NCBI GenBank assembly: GCA_964460345.1
Contig: CAYWRO010000006.1
Coordinates: 22,337-86,336, forward strand
Origin: CAYWRO01 sp964460345
Lineage (GTDB): Bacteria > Planctomycetota > Phycisphaerae > Phycisphaerales > UBA1924
Reading direction: 5' to 3'
Length of the DNA: 64,000 bases
Shown here one piece after another: positions 1-8,412 of the stretch. The notes under the pieces are model-generated. The model did not search any database. It had not been told where the DNA came from and worked only from the letters and a program-made list of their open reading frames with translations. Made by a program: the position numbers and the translations under genes. Each line of letters opens with the position of its first letter. Position 1 is the first letter of the stretch.

Positions 1-146
1 TTGTTGAGAAAGGAGACGTTTCCCTCCTTATCCGTCGTAATGACGCCGTCGCCGATGCTTTCGAGCGTGACGCGCAACCAGTCCCTTGAGGCGAGAACGT
101 CTGAGACGGATTCGTGGCGGGGGGCCTTGCGATCGGGCATGTGCAT
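1..146 (-). CDS. PAS-domain protein, N-terminal fragment (runs off the window)
   Basis: On the minus strand an ATG at 146 opens a frame that stays open to position 1, giving 48 codons. After about 20 hydrophilic residues it reads RVTLESIGDGVITTD followed by KEGNVSFLN. This is the start of a canonical PAS sensor fold, in which the DGV/I and D-x-x-G-N-V-x-x-x-N pattern marks the first strands. PAS domains in this position usually belong to sensor histidine kinases or cyclic-di-GMP enzymes, but the output domain lies outside the window. An in-frame second ATG at 140 is an alternative start. No clear ribosome binding site is visible. Confidence 0.75.
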   Translation of the reverse strand, partial: MHMPDRKAPRHESVSDVLASRDWLRVTLESIGDGVITTDKEGNVSFLN

Positions 147-302
147 TGATTCTACGTTCGGGGGGCCGGTGATGATCAGGTGATGGGGTGCTCGATGCCA
201 TGGGCATTGGCGCCCAGCCTGTTATCGATGCGGCAAGAGGGCGGAGGGCGGTGGTCGGAAGCGGCGCTGTTATGCTTCCGCGCCTGTGTGGAGGAGTGTG
301 TG

Positions 303-1493
303 ATGTTGCCGACGGCGGCGCTGGAGTATGACCTGCCGGGAGAGTTGATCGCGATGCATCCGGCGTCGCCGCGGGATGCAGCGCGGCTGATGGTGGTGCG
401 GCGGGGCGGGGGCGGGGCGACCGGTCTGGAGGGGGTTGAGCATCGCGTGGTGCGCGAGTTGCCGGAGATTTTGCGGGCCGGCGACCTGCTGGTGCGCAAT
501 GTGACGAAGGTTGTGCCGGCGCGGCTGCGCGGCGTGCGGCTGGACACGGGCGGCCGGATGGAGGGGTTGTACCTGGGGGAGGAGCGTGATGAGCGGGATC
601 GCGGGGGGGCGCTGCTCTGGCGGGCGATGGTGAAGCTGCGGCGGCTGAAGGCGGGGGCGGTGGTCGAGCTGCACACGTGCGAGGGGGAGGCGAGCGGTGT
701 GAAGCTGCGGCTGCTGGAGCGGGCGGGGGCGGGAGAGGGTGGCGAAGTGCACGAGGCGTCGTGGCGCGTGGAGGTGGATGCGGGTGAAGCGCCGGGGCTT
801 CAGGGCGCGACGAGCCTGCAGATCCTGGAGCGCGTGGGGCTGACGCCGCTGCCGCCGTACATTCGCGCAGCGCGCAAGCAGGCGCACGAAGAGGCGAGCG
901 AGGAGCGTGACCGGAGGGAGTATCAAACCGTTTTCGCCGATGAGCGCGATGCGGCGAGCGTGGCTGCGCCGACGGCGGGGCTGCACTTCACGCCGGAGCT
1001 CGATGCGCGCCTGCGCGAGCGGGGCGTGCGGTTTGCGAGCGTGACGCTGCACGTCGGGATGGGGACCTTCAAGCCGGTGGAGACGGCGTTTGTCGAGCAG
1101 CACCCGATGCACGAGGAGTGGTGCGCGGCTCCCGCGGAGACGGGGCGGGCGATGCTGGAGGCGCGGGCACGCGGCGGGCGCATCATCGCCGTCGGCACGA
1201 CGACAGCGCGGACGCTGGAATCGTTCTCCGGCCCCGAAGCGATCGCGGCGGGAGAGGGCGAAGGGGGGAAGCTGACGCGCATCCTGATCACGCCGGGGTA
1301 CCGGTTCCGGAACGTCGATGCGCTGATGACGAACTTTCACCTGCCGCGGTCGACGCTGCTGGCGATGGTCGCGGCGTTCCTTGGTGCGGATGAGGAGGCG
1401 GTGGAACGGCTCAAGGTGCTCTATGGGGAGGCGATTCGCGAGCGGTACCGGTTTTATTCCTTCGGCGATGCGATGCTGGTGCTCGACGCGTAG
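303..1493 (+). CDS. queA: S-adenosylmethionine:tRNA ribosyltransferase-isomerase QueA
   Basis: This enzyme makes epoxyqueuosine at position 34 of tRNAs for Asp, Asn, His and Tyr by transferring and isomerising the ribosyl group of SAM onto preQ1-tRNA in the cytoplasm. Family blocks are present in order: YDLPGELIA near the N-terminus, SVAAPTAGLHFT and LHVGMGTFKPV in the middle, and TNFHLPRSTLL and YRFYSFGDAML at the end. At 396 residues it is longer than the usual 340-360, because of extra Gly/Glu-rich loops in the first half. The ATG at 303 is preceded by GGAGG at 290-294. The frame is open further upstream to 180, but that stretch has no family similarity. No other queuosine genes are adjacent. 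Confidence 0.96.
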   Translation: MLPTAALEYDLPGELIAMHPASPRDAARLMVVRRGGGGATGLEGVEHRVVRELPEILRAGDLLVRNVTKVVPARLRGVRLDTGGRMEGLYLGEERDERDRGGALLWRAMVKLRRLKAGAVVELHTCEGEASGVKLRLLERAGAGEGGEVHEASWRVEVDAGEAPGLQGATSLQILERVGLTPLPPYIRAARKQAHEEASEERDRREYQTVFADERDAASVAAPTAGLHFTPELDARLRERGVRFASVTLHVGMGTFKPVETAFVEQHPMHEEWCAAPAETGRAMLEARARGGRIIAVGTTTARTLESFSGPEAIAAGEGEGGKLTRILITPGYRFRNVDALMTNFHLPRSTLLAMVAAFLGADEEAVERLKVLYGEAIRERYRFYSFGDAMLVLDA

Positions 1494-1543
1494 TTGCGTG
1501 CTGGGGGGAGCACCGGCTCGTTGCGGCCCGGTATGCTGGGGGG

Positions 1544-2182
1544 ATGGTGCTTGCCGTCTTTCTGGCTTCGGGGTTGGCGTTCGCCGCGGCGTGGTGGTGG
1601 GCGGGACGGCTCGCGTGGGGGGCGCGGGGGGCTCTGGAACGGTCGTGGTGGCGGCGGTGGGGGCCGGGCGTGGCGGCGCTGGCGTATCCGGCGTACCTGC
1701 TGGGCGCGTTGGCGCTGCGGCGCTGGTTTGACCGGGACATGCTGGGCGTTGATGCGGTGATTTGGGCGGTGTTCATCGTGTCGACTTTGCCGACGCTTGC
1801 GCTCGGCGCGCTGAGCGCGGCCGCTGCGCGCGGTGGCGGGGGGAGCGCGGGTGGCGCTGGGGCGTGGGCGGTGCTGGTTGGGTCCGTGGCGGCCGGCGTC
1901 ATCGGGCCGTGGGCGTTTTACGCCTTTGAGAAGCGGACGCACGGGCCGTGGTACATCCAGAGCGAGGCGCTGGCGGCGCTGCTGTCGGTGTCGGTCGGCA
2001 GCGCTGCGTGGCTTGCATGCATGGTTGCGGGCGTTGCGATGTGGGGCATGCTCGCGCGGCGGCGGCGGATCGCGCTCAGGGGAATCGTGTGCGCAGCGTG
2101 CGGGTATGACGTGCGCGGGTTGGGAGCGGAGGCGCGGTGTCCGGAGTGCGGCGGGGCGGTGGGGGGAGTGACGAGTGCATAG
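1544..2182 (+). CDS. Multi-pass membrane protein with C-terminal zinc ribbon
   Basis: A protein of 212 residues with about five hydrophobic segments (roughly 1-24, 42-62, 66-92, 105-130 and 147-175). It ends in a small cytoplasmic zinc-ribbon module: Cys183 and Cys186 in CAACGYD, and Cys199 and Cys202 in CPEC. The CxxCGYD..GL..CPEC ribbon after a membrane domain is a recurring lineage signature in planctomycetes. No enzymatic function is known, and none is assigned here. It begins 50 bases after queA and may be co-transcribed with it. Confidence 0.8.
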   Translation: MVLAVFLASGLAFAAAWWWAGRLAWGARGALERSWWRRWGPGVAALAYPAYLLGALALRRWFDRDMLGVDAVIWAVFIVSTLPTLALGALSAAAARGGGGSAGGAGAWAVLVGSVAAGVIGPWAFYAFEKRTHGPWYIQSEALAALLSVSVGSAAWLACMVAGVAMWGMLARRRRIALRGIVCAACGYDVRGLGAEARCPECGGAVGGVTSA

Positions 2183-2457
2183 TGCACAGTGCAGAGTGCA
2201 GAGGGTGGTTTACAGGGCGAAGAGGAGCGCGGCGCGCGCGGCGGTTGCGTGCGGGGAAACGCTGCGCGAGCTGCGCGCCACACGGCTGCGCCGCGGAGTA
2301 CCGCGTCGAGCCGTGGCACCCATACGCATTCAGACACTGAGCGTGCGCTCAAAGGCCCGTGCGGAGTACAGCTTTTGGCCTGGGCAGGCCACGTGTGGGA
2401 AGTGGAGAGTGGACGGTTGACAGTGGATCGGGGCGGGATCCGACCCGGCGGCGCCGG
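2183..2457. repeat. Intergenic repeat stretch with family B palindrome
   Basis: This is the gap between the zinc-ribbon gene and the HAD gene. At 2171-2205 (overlapping the end of the coding region) lies a run of AGTGCA/AGTGCAG short repeats. At 2281-2321 is a palindromic element reading CACGGCTGCGCCGCGGAG, then TACCGCG and CGAGCCGTGGCACCC, which can fold with CACGGCT pairing to AGCCGTG. The same palindrome (called family B here) recurs at 42282-42322 and 57354-57390, with a related form in the gspH and gspI leaders. No gene is seen in this gap. Confidence 0.65.
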
Positions 2458-3243
2458 TCAGGGGGACAGGTGCTCGAGAATTTCCAGGACGCCGGCTGCC
2501 TGCGGGGATGGGGCGATGAAGTCGGCGGCGCGTTTGACCTCTTCGTGGGCGTTGGCGGGGCAGGCGAAGAAGCCGACGCGGTCGCGGATCGCCAGGTCCG
2601 ACGGGGTGTCGCCGATGCCGGCGAGGCGCTCGCGCGGGACGTCGATGTGCGCGGCGAGGCGGTCGAGGCCGGTGGACTTGGAGATGTGCTTTAGGTCGCA
2701 GTTGATGTAGAACCACGTCATGCTGATGCGCAACGGCCAGTCATCGCCGCGTGCTTCGATGGTGCGCTCGACAAGCGGGCGGACCTCGCGGCGCAGGTAG
2801 TCGGGATCGGGGTGGTAGAGGGAGATCGACGCGGCCTTGCCCGGCTGAATGGAGACGCCGCGGGGAGCCAGCTCGCGGCGGACCCACGCCTCGACCTCGT
2901 GGACGGCGGCGATGTGCTCCGGCGTGATGGCGGGGTCCATCATGTATTCGTTGGCGCCGGGGTGATAGAGCCAGACGCCGTTTTCACAGATGCAGGGGAT
3001 CGTCGTGTTGTGGATGAGGCGGCACATCGCCTCGGCGAAAGGCTGCGGGCGGCCGGAGCAGAGCGTGATGGGAGGAAGGCGGGGCGCGTGCGCCTCGGCG
3101 GCGGCGAAGGCGCGCTCGTTGTGCGCGGCGATGCGCGCGAGATGCGCGATGTCGAAGGGCTCGGGCCCTTCCGGCGTGAGGCAGCCGTCGATGTCGGCGA
3201 TGATGAGGTCGAAGGTGCGATCCGGGTGAGCTTGGGCAGGCAT
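2458..3243 (-). CDS. HAD-superfamily hydrolase (IIB-like phosphatase)
   Basis: A cytoplasmic phosphatase-type protein of 261 residues. HAD motif I is DIDG at residues 17-20. Motif II lies in the CSGRP segment. Motif III is the lysine in KSTGLDRL. Motif IV is GDTPSD near residue 215. The cap between motifs II and III, with the CENGVWLYHP segment, resembles HAD-IIB sugar-phosphate or nucleotide phosphatases such as the Cof family. The substrate cannot be told from the sequence. I chose the ATG at 3243 because in-frame ATGs further upstream (3270 and 3264) run into or sit beside the palindrome at 3266-3298. No adjacent gene gives a pathway. Confidence 0.85.
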   Translation of the reverse strand: MPAQAHPDRTFDLIIADIDGCLTPEGPEPFDIAHLARIAAHNERAFAAAEAHAPRLPPITLCSGRPQPFAEAMCRLIHNTTIPCICENGVWLYHPGANEYMMDPAITPEHIAAVHEVEAWVRRELAPRGVSIQPGKAASISLYHPDPDYLRREVRPLVERTIEARGDDWPLRISMTWFYINCDLKHISKSTGLDRLAAHIDVPRERLAGIGDTPSDLAIRDRVGFFACPANAHEEVKRAADFIAPSPQAAGVLEILEHLSP

Positions 3244-3265
3244 CGGCGATGGTAGGGTGCGCATC

Positions 3266-3298
3266 GCCACGGCTTGCCCTGCGTGGGCAAGCCGTGGC
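3266..3298. repeat. Perfect palindrome, family A (14-bp stem)
   Basis: GCCACGGCTTGCCC at 3266-3279 is followed by the 5-base loop TGCGT and then the exact inverse complement at 3285-3298. No T-run follows, so it does not look like an intrinsic terminator. A diverged copy (27 of 33 positions identical) lies at 18166-18198, inside the hydrolase-NamZ fusion gene. It separates the HAD and CBS genes. Confidence 0.85.
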
Positions 3299-3342
3299 GC
3301 GTTTGGGTTTGGCGTGTTGTCGCCTGAAGGCGATGGCTGCGG

Positions 3343-3789
3343 TCAACTGCCGCGGGCCATCGGCCGGTTCGGCTGGGAGATGTCGCGGAGGACCTCGGCG
3401 GTGTCCTGTTCGGAGGCGTTGCGCGCGATGTCCGCCTGGGCGATGATGCCGCAGCAGCCGCCGCGGCTGTCGGTGACGGGGACGCGGCGGACCTGGTGCT
3501 CTTCCATCGCGCGGATGGCCTCGCGAACGTCGTCGTCTTCGCGGACGGACCGGATCGAGGTGGACATGCAGTCACGCGCGGTCATGTTGCGGACATCGCG
3601 TTCGCTGGCGACGGCGCGGGTGACGATGTCGCGGTCGGTGACCATGCCGATGACCTTGTTGCTGTTGTCGTCGTCGACGACGGGGATGGCGCCGCAGTCG
3701 CACTCATCCATGAGGCGCGCGATCTCGGGGAGCGGCGTGTCGGCGGTGCAGCAGGCGACGTCGGTCGTCATGATCTCTTTGGTCTGCAT
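3343..3789 (-). CDS. Tandem CBS-domain protein
   Basis: A stand-alone protein of 148 residues made of two CBS domains (about 5-62 and 70-128). The first starts IMTTDVACC and contains GAIPVVDDD and the VIGMVTDRDI strand-helix. The second starts DCMSTSIRSV and contains RRVPVTD and GIIAQADI. Paired CBS domains form a Bateman module that binds adenine nucleotides or SAM and acts as an energy or ligand sensor. No catalytic domain is attached. AAGGAG lies at proper spacing before the ATG at 3789. The partner protein is unknown. Confidence 0.93.
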   Translation of the reverse strand: MQTKEIMTTDVACCTADTPLPEIARLMDECDCGAIPVVDDDNSNKVIGMVTDRDIVTRAVASERDVRNMTARDCMSTSIRSVREDDDVREAIRAMEEHQVRRVPVTDSRGGCCGIIAQADIARNASEQDTAEVLRDISQPNRPMARGS

Positions 3790-3851
3790 GAGTGACTCCT
3801 TGTGAGGCTTGAGGGTGAGGTGTGCGGCTTGAGCGTTGGAGTTTGAGTGTG

Positions 3852-4367
3852 TCAGGCGTGGGCGTGTCGGCGCGACGGAGCGCGGCGGAGCGTTCGATGA
3901 AGCACGGGGCGTCGCCCCACGGCGTACACCGCGCCGACGACCGCGCCGAAGAGCAGGTGCATGAGCATGTACGTGATGACGGTGGGCGCGCCGAAACCGG
4001 CGAAGAGGTAATCCGGATCTTCAATGCGCTGCGGCACGAGCGGATGGAGCAGGCCGAGCCCCCAGACCATGGCGCCGGCGACGAGGATGTGCGGCAGGGC
4101 GATGATCATGCCCTGCCACCAGCTTGCGCCGTCCCAGCGCTCAAAGAGCGCGGCGTAAATGATGGCGAAGACGACGCCCATTGCCGAATGGATCGCAAAG
4201 CCGAGCGGCCACGTCCCCAGCGAAAGCTCACGCGTGAGCGCGGAGCCGAGGAAAAGACCGAGATTCATCTCGGTGAGCCCGACCAGGCGGACGAGGGTGA
4301 GCAGTGCGACCATGGCGCTCGCGCCGACAAGGCCGGAGAGAATCGCCCAGGTCCATCGGATCCGCAT
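3852..4367 (-). CDS. Conserved four-helix membrane protein
   Basis: A protein of 171 residues with about four membrane segments (near 8-30, 55-75, 85-105 and 125-147), loops containing Trp and His residues, and a basic Arg/His-rich C-terminus. The pattern GLVGASAMVALL in the first helix and a later Gly/Ala-rich helix resemble small membrane proteins of unknown function. No catalytic motif is visible. It lies upstream of the CBS gene on the same strand, about 60 bases away, so the two may share a transcript. Confidence 0.65.
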   Translation of the reverse strand: MRIRWTWAILSGLVGASAMVALLTLVRLVGLTEMNLGLFLGSALTRELSLGTWPLGFAIHSAMGVVFAIIYAALFERWDGASWWQGMIIALPHILVAGAMVWGLGLLHPLVPQRIEDPDYLFAGFGAPTVITYMLMHLLFGAVVGAVYAVGRRPVLHRTLRRAPSRRHAHA

Positions 4368-4452
4368 GCCAGCATGCTACTGGCGCGCGCACGCGCGAAT
4401 CCCTGGGACATGGTGCCCAGCTTCCGCCGCGATCCGCGCGCAAATCCAGCGC

Positions 4453-6297
4453 TCAGCCGCGGCGCGTGCGGTGGCGGAGCAGGACATAGACCACGCCGAT
4501 GAGAACGCCGACAACCGCGCCGATGCCGCCCCACAACAGTGCGCGGCGGAGCGTGTCACCGGAGCGATCGATCCGCTCGGTGACGGGCGCGATGGTCGGT
4601 TCATCCGCCGCGGCGGCGTCGGCTTGTGCGCCGGCGGCATCTTCCGCGGGCGCAGCGGATTCGGCGGCGGCGACGACGGGCTGCGGCTCCGGTTCCGGCT
4701 GACGCCAGGTGCGCCAGAGCGCCTCGTAGGCGAGGCGGCCGGACTCGAGTGAATCGTGGTGAAGCTGCACCAGTTCAAACTGCTCGAGCGCGGTTTCGGA
4801 AAGCTGGAGCTCTTCGGCGCGGGCGTGGAGGGCCCGCATCTCGTCAAGCAGCTCGGGAAGGCCGTCGAGCAGGAAGCAGTTGTGCAGGGCCGCGACGACG
4901 GTCTCGAACTTCTCGGCGTCGGTGACACCATCGCCGTACCACGCTTCGTAGAGAGGAACGCTGGCTTCGCGGTGCTGCTCACGGGCGCGATCGAAGGCAA
5001 TTTTTTTGACGTAGTCCTCAACGGCGTCGACGCCGCGGAAGTCTTCCCGGAGCGCGAGCATGTGCCCGAGCCAGGGTGAGCCGTCGATGGCAATGGCGGC
5101 GCGGGAACTGACATGGCTGCTGAGAGCGGCGATGTGCCTGGCCGCGTGGGCGTTCATCTCGTCGAGAAGCGCGCGGGCCCGGTCGGCGTGATCGTCCGTC
5201 GCCGGCTTTTCAAAGTCGGGGATGCCGAGAGGAAGGCCCTCGCGCGCGTGGCTGGCGAGGATGCGGCGGCAGATCTTCGCGGCCAGCGCGAAAGGCGGCG
5301 GGGCTTCGTAGCCGAACGTGTCCTTCGGCCGGGGTTCGAGCAGGGCGTCGGCGAGGTCAAGGGCCTCGCTCGCGTTCTCGGTGCGCATGGCGATGCAGTA
5401 GTCGATCGCTTCGCTGGTGCGCACCGGGTTCGGCCAGTGGTTGTAGCCGGGGAGGCGGCGAAGGGCGACGAGTTCGTGCCCGGCCTCGGCGTAAGCATCT
5501 CGCGCGGCGGGGGACTGTCGATAGGGGACAACAGGGTCGGCGGTGCCGTGCATGAAGACGATGGGAACGCCTAGCACGCCGCCCTCGCGGTCGGACCAGC
5601 TCCACGCGCCGCTGGCGTGCGCGACGACGCCCTCGGTCGCGCCGGGCCACTCGCCCGCGAAATAGGCGACGAAGAAGCCGCCCTGGCTGTGGCCATAGAG
5701 AAAAATGCCGCGGGCGGGAAAGGTGCGCGCCATCTCGAGGAGGAAGTCGCGAAAGGTGAGCGCATCGTCGGGTTCGCCGAGGAAGAGGCGCGTGCCCTCC
5801 GGGCCTTCGCTTGGGCCGTCGGGAGAGATGATGATGTCGTTGGGCCGGAAGGTGGCGGGGTCGTGGTTGGCGTGTCCCCAGCGGTAATCCAGGCCGGTGC
5901 CGTGGCAGAGGACGATCAGGTCGTACGCCTTGCCCTTTTCGTAAGAGGGGGGGAGTGACCACGTGTAGCGCAGGCCCTGTTCGCTGGTCCACTCGTAGAC
6001 GCGGCCGGGCACGCACTCGCCTTCGCCTTCGCCGACGGGCACGGAGCCGGGCTGGAGCCGCGGCGGGGCGGCGGCGCGGAACTCGGGGGAGCTCGAGATG
6101 GCGGCGGCGGTTTCGTCCGCGGGAGCGACCTGGGCGATGCAGAGTGCAGGGTGCAGAGCGCACAGCGTGAGGGAGAGGAGAGCGCCGGGGAAGTGACGGC
6201 GGCGTTGCGGGGCGGGCTTGGAGAGTTGGAAGGTCAACGCTGATTCTCGCTTCTCATTGGCACGCGCATGTCGTTGCCGCGCTCGTTCGCTCACCAT
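4453..6297 (-). CDS. Exported alpha/beta-hydrolase (esterase-like) with C-terminal anchor
   Basis: A protein of 614 residues. After a charged start there is a signal-like hydrophobic stretch (about 38-56). The alpha/beta-hydrolase domain spans about 100-300, with the nucleophile elbow GHSQGG (Ser204), a likely acid in MHGTADPVVPY (Asp254) and a likely base in GYNHWP (His287). This is the layout of phospholipase/carboxylesterase and PHB-depolymerase-like enzymes. A helical, acidic middle region follows, then an Ala/Pro/Glu linker and a membrane helix at about 588-608 with a basic tail. This suggests an envelope-anchored esterase with an unknown substrate. The start codon overlaps the stop of the upstream gene by seven bases (ATGGTGA), so translation is probably coupled. 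Part of the signal region is encoded by a short TGCAG-type repeat. Confidence 0.82.
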   Translation of the reverse strand: MVSERARQRHARANEKRESALTFQLSKPAPQRRRHFPGALLSLTLCALHPALCIAQVAPADETAAAISSSPEFRAAAPPRLQPGSVPVGEGEGECVPGRVYEWTSEQGLRYTWSLPPSYEKGKAYDLIVLCHGTGLDYRWGHANHDPATFRPNDIIISPDGPSEGPEGTRLFLGEPDDALTFRDFLLEMARTFPARGIFLYGHSQGGFFVAYFAGEWPGATEGVVAHASGAWSWSDREGGVLGVPIVFMHGTADPVVPYRQSPAARDAYAEAGHELVALRRLPGYNHWPNPVRTSEAIDYCIAMRTENASEALDLADALLEPRPKDTFGYEAPPPFALAAKICRRILASHAREGLPLGIPDFEKPATDDHADRARALLDEMNAHAARHIAALSSHVSSRAAIAIDGSPWLGHMLALREDFRGVDAVEDYVKKIAFDRAREQHREASVPLYEAWYGDGVTDAEKFETVVAALHNCFLLDGLPELLDEMRALHARAEELQLSETALEQFELVQLHHDSLESGRLAYEALWRTWRQPEPEPQPVVAAAESAAPAEDAAGAQADAAAADEPTIAPVTERIDRSGDTLRRALLWGGIGAVVGVLIGVVYVLLRHRTRRG

Positions 6298-7577
6298 TCA
6301 TCGTCGTGGACTTCATCATCCGTCACCGGCTGATCGAGCGCGTGTTGCAGGGCGATCAGGCTGTAGGCCGTGATGAGGACGGGCTCGTTTTCCATCCAGC
6401 GCTGGTGGACGACCTGAAAGGAGCCGTCTTCGTTCTGCAGTTCGGCGAGACGGTCGACGAGATCGTTGGCCCAGTCGCGCGTTTCGGTCGTGCCGTCGTC
6501 GGTGAGGATGTCGAGCGTCGGCTCGCCCCAGGCGTCGAGCGCGCGGGCGAAGGTGACGAAGTAGAAGTACAGGCCCTGGCTGCCGAGCCCGGGGTTTTCT
6601 TCGAGCGTGTAGTTGCGCTTGATCCAGTCGAGGGCGGCGGTGACGCGGACGTCGTCGCGCGGCAGGTCTGCGTAGACGTAGCTTTTGAAGCCGGCGTAGG
6701 TCATGCTGCCGTACGCGCGCAGACGGCTGATGGTCGTGCCATCGTCGAGCGTCTCTTCGATCTCGCCCGCCATGGACTGGCCGAGACCGCCGTCGACGGA
6801 AAGAGCCGCGGCGTTCGGAGCGGTGGCGTAAATGAATCCGCCCTGCTTTGAGCCCTTGGCGTAGGGCATGTCGTTGACTTCGTCGAGCATCTGGCAGCGT
6901 TCCATGAAGCGGAGCGCGCGCTGGAAGGACGCATCATCGGGGGAGACGCCCGTGTCGTGCATCGCCTGCAGCATTGTGGTGAGGTTCGACATGTCCGGGC
7001 GGCCGTGACGTCCGTACCCCGCGCCGCCGTAGAAGGGATGCTCCGGTGAGACCGGGGCGGCTGCTTCAGCGCCGCCGATCTCTTCGTCGGGATCTTCGCT
7101 CCACTGGAGGTTGCGGAGGAAGCGCTGGCCGCGAGTGATGGCGTCGCGCGCCTGGGGGAGGTCGACCTCGGCGAGCGCGGAGAGGGCGATCGAGGTGTTG
7201 TAGTTGGGCAGGACGTTGTCGTAGATGCCGCCGTCCGGCTGCTGGCTGTTGAGCAGGTGCTTGGCGCCCTGGAGGACGGCGGGGTGGTTGGAGTCGAACT
7301 TATCATCCAGAAGGATGCCGTTGATGACCAGGGCGGTGATGGCGGGGAATTCGGGGCGCTCGGCTCGGCCGTCCGTCTCCGGAGGAACGAGCCAGCCGCC
7401 GGTGGCGGGATCCTGCTGGCTGAGCAGGTAGTCGATCGCCTTGTCCGCCATCTCGCGGGCCTGGGCGCGGTGGGCTTCATCGATGGCGATCGCAGGAGAA
7501 GCCGCCGCGGCGGTGATGATGGCGGCAGCCAGGGAGAGAGGACGGAGAAGGGCGACGTTCACGGCCGTGCGTGGCAT
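6291..7577 (-). CDS. Exported prenyltransferase/squalene-cyclase-fold repeat protein
   Basis: A protein of 428 residues with an N-terminal signal peptide ending near AIAIDE. The body is built of alpha/alpha-barrel repeats of the prenyltransferase and squalene oxidase type, with recurring Q-x(2)-DGG-x-Y/F-like pieces such as QQPDGGIYD, NEDGSFQV and QDPATGGW. Many planctomycete proteins of this type are exported and non-catalytic, and the DxDD motif of true cyclases is not seen. I chose the ATG at 7577 because AAGGAAC precedes it and it gives a clean signal peptide. The open frame upstream overlaps rsmE. It is coupled to the esterase gene downstream, which suggests a joint function. Confidence 0.83.
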   Translation of the reverse strand: MPRTAVNVALLRPLSLAAAIITAAAASPAIAIDEAHRAQAREMADKAIDYLLSQQDPATGGWLVPPETDGRAERPEFPAITALVINGILLDDKFDSNHPAVLQGAKHLLNSQQPDGGIYDNVLPNYNTSIALSALAEVDLPQARDAITRGQRFLRNLQWSEDPDEEIGGAEAAAPVSPEHPFYGGAGYGRHGRPDMSNLTTMLQAMHDTGVSPDDASFQRALRFMERCQMLDEVNDMPYAKGSKQGGFIYATAPNAAALSVDGGLGQSMAGEIEETLDDGTTISRLRAYGSMTYAGFKSYVYADLPRDDVRVTAALDWIKRNYTLEENPGLGSQGLYFYFVTFARALDAWGEPTLDILTDDGTTETRDWANDLVDRLAELQNEDGSFQVVHQRWMENEPVLITAYSLIALQHALDQPVTDDEVHDDEW

Positions 7578-7596
7578 GGGGTTCCTTTCCATGTTG

Positions 7597-8376
7597 TCAG
7601 GCGGTTCGTGTGTCTGTGAGATCATTACCTGCGTGAGAGGTGGATGTTGCCGCCGCGGCGGAACGCTCGGCGTTGAGGATGATGGCGGCGGCGGCGACGG
7701 CGGCGGTTTCGATTCGCATGATGTGCGGTCCGAATGAGTGCATGCGGACGCCTGCGCGGCGGGCCTGTTCGAGTTCACGCGGCTCGAAGCCGCCTTCGGG
7801 GCCGATGAGAAGGTGGATTTCTTCTGCGCCGCTCGGCTGGTAGGGATCGCCCGAGGCGTCGGCGAGGACAACGTCTCTGGTGTGCGCTTCGGCGAGGGCC
7901 TGCTCGAGGGTGATGGAAGGGCCGATGCGGAGCAGCCACGGGCGGCCGGACTGCTTGGCGGCCTCGGCGGCGATGCGGGTGAGGCGGTCCAGCTTCGTCG
8001 GCCGCGGATCGACGACGGTTCGGGCCGCGCTCAAGGGACGCCACGCCGCGGCCCCGACCTGGCTGAGGGCGTCGACGAGCTCATCAGCGCGAGCTGCCTT
8101 GGGTGTCGCCGCGAGGACCGTCAGGCGGGGAGAAAGGGGAGGCAGGGTGGCGGCTTCGGTGATGCGGAGGAGCAGAACGGGGCCGGAGCGATCGCGGGCG
8201 ATCTCTTCCAGGGTGGCTTGGGCGATGCCGCCGCGGCCGTTGAGGAGTTCCAGGGCGTCTCCGGGGCGGAGCCTCTTGACGCGGGCGGCGTGTCGGGCCT
8301 CGTCGGCTTCGATTTTGAGGGTCTGGCCGGGCTCGAAATCGGCGTGATCGACGAGGATCCTGTGTGCCGGGGCCAT
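7597..8376 (-). CDS. rsmE: 16S rRNA (uracil-1498-N3)-methyltransferase RsmE
   Basis: A SPOUT-class SAM-dependent enzyme that methylates U1498 of 16S rRNA. It has 259 residues, close to the family norm. The N-terminal PUA-like part contains RVKRLRPGDALELLNG. The knotted C-terminal domain shows LLIGPEGGFEPRELEQA and the end block RIETAAVAAAA, both diagnostic. The start at 8376 (MAPAHRIL) matches the usual family start. The frame is open upstream but would run into the divergent gene. The stop is 20 bases from the start of the next gene on the same strand. Confidence 0.95.
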   Translation of the reverse strand: MAPAHRILVDHADFEPGQTLKIEADEARHAARVKRLRPGDALELLNGRGGIAQATLEEIARDRSGPVLLLRITEAATLPPLSPRLTVLAATPKAARADELVDALSQVGAAAWRPLSAARTVVDPRPTKLDRLTRIAAEAAKQSGRPWLLRIGPSITLEQALAEAHTRDVVLADASGDPYQPSGAEEIHLLIGPEGGFEPRELEQARRAGVRMHSFGPHIMRIETAAVAAAAIILNAERSAAAATSTSHAGNDLTDTRTA

Positions 8377-8412
8377 AGACTTGCTCGCTTGGAGAGAGAC
8401 GCTTATAGGACG

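Noticed and set aside
1..183. Plus-strand frame at the left edge
   Set aside because: The minus strand of the same stretch encodes a recognisable PAS domain, so the plus frame is a shadow.
270..1340. Long minus-strand open frame opposite queA
   Set aside because: Arg/Pro/His-rich translation with no family signature. The plus-strand frame is clearly queA. High GC gives long antisense frames.
3266..3298. Family A palindrome as an intrinsic terminator
   Set aside because: It is a perfect stem but has no T-run on either strand, and a related copy sits within a coding region.
7738..8412. Upstream extension of the acidic membrane protein across rsmE
   Set aside because: The frame is open, but the minus strand here is a well-conserved RsmE. 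The start at 8413 avoids the overlap.
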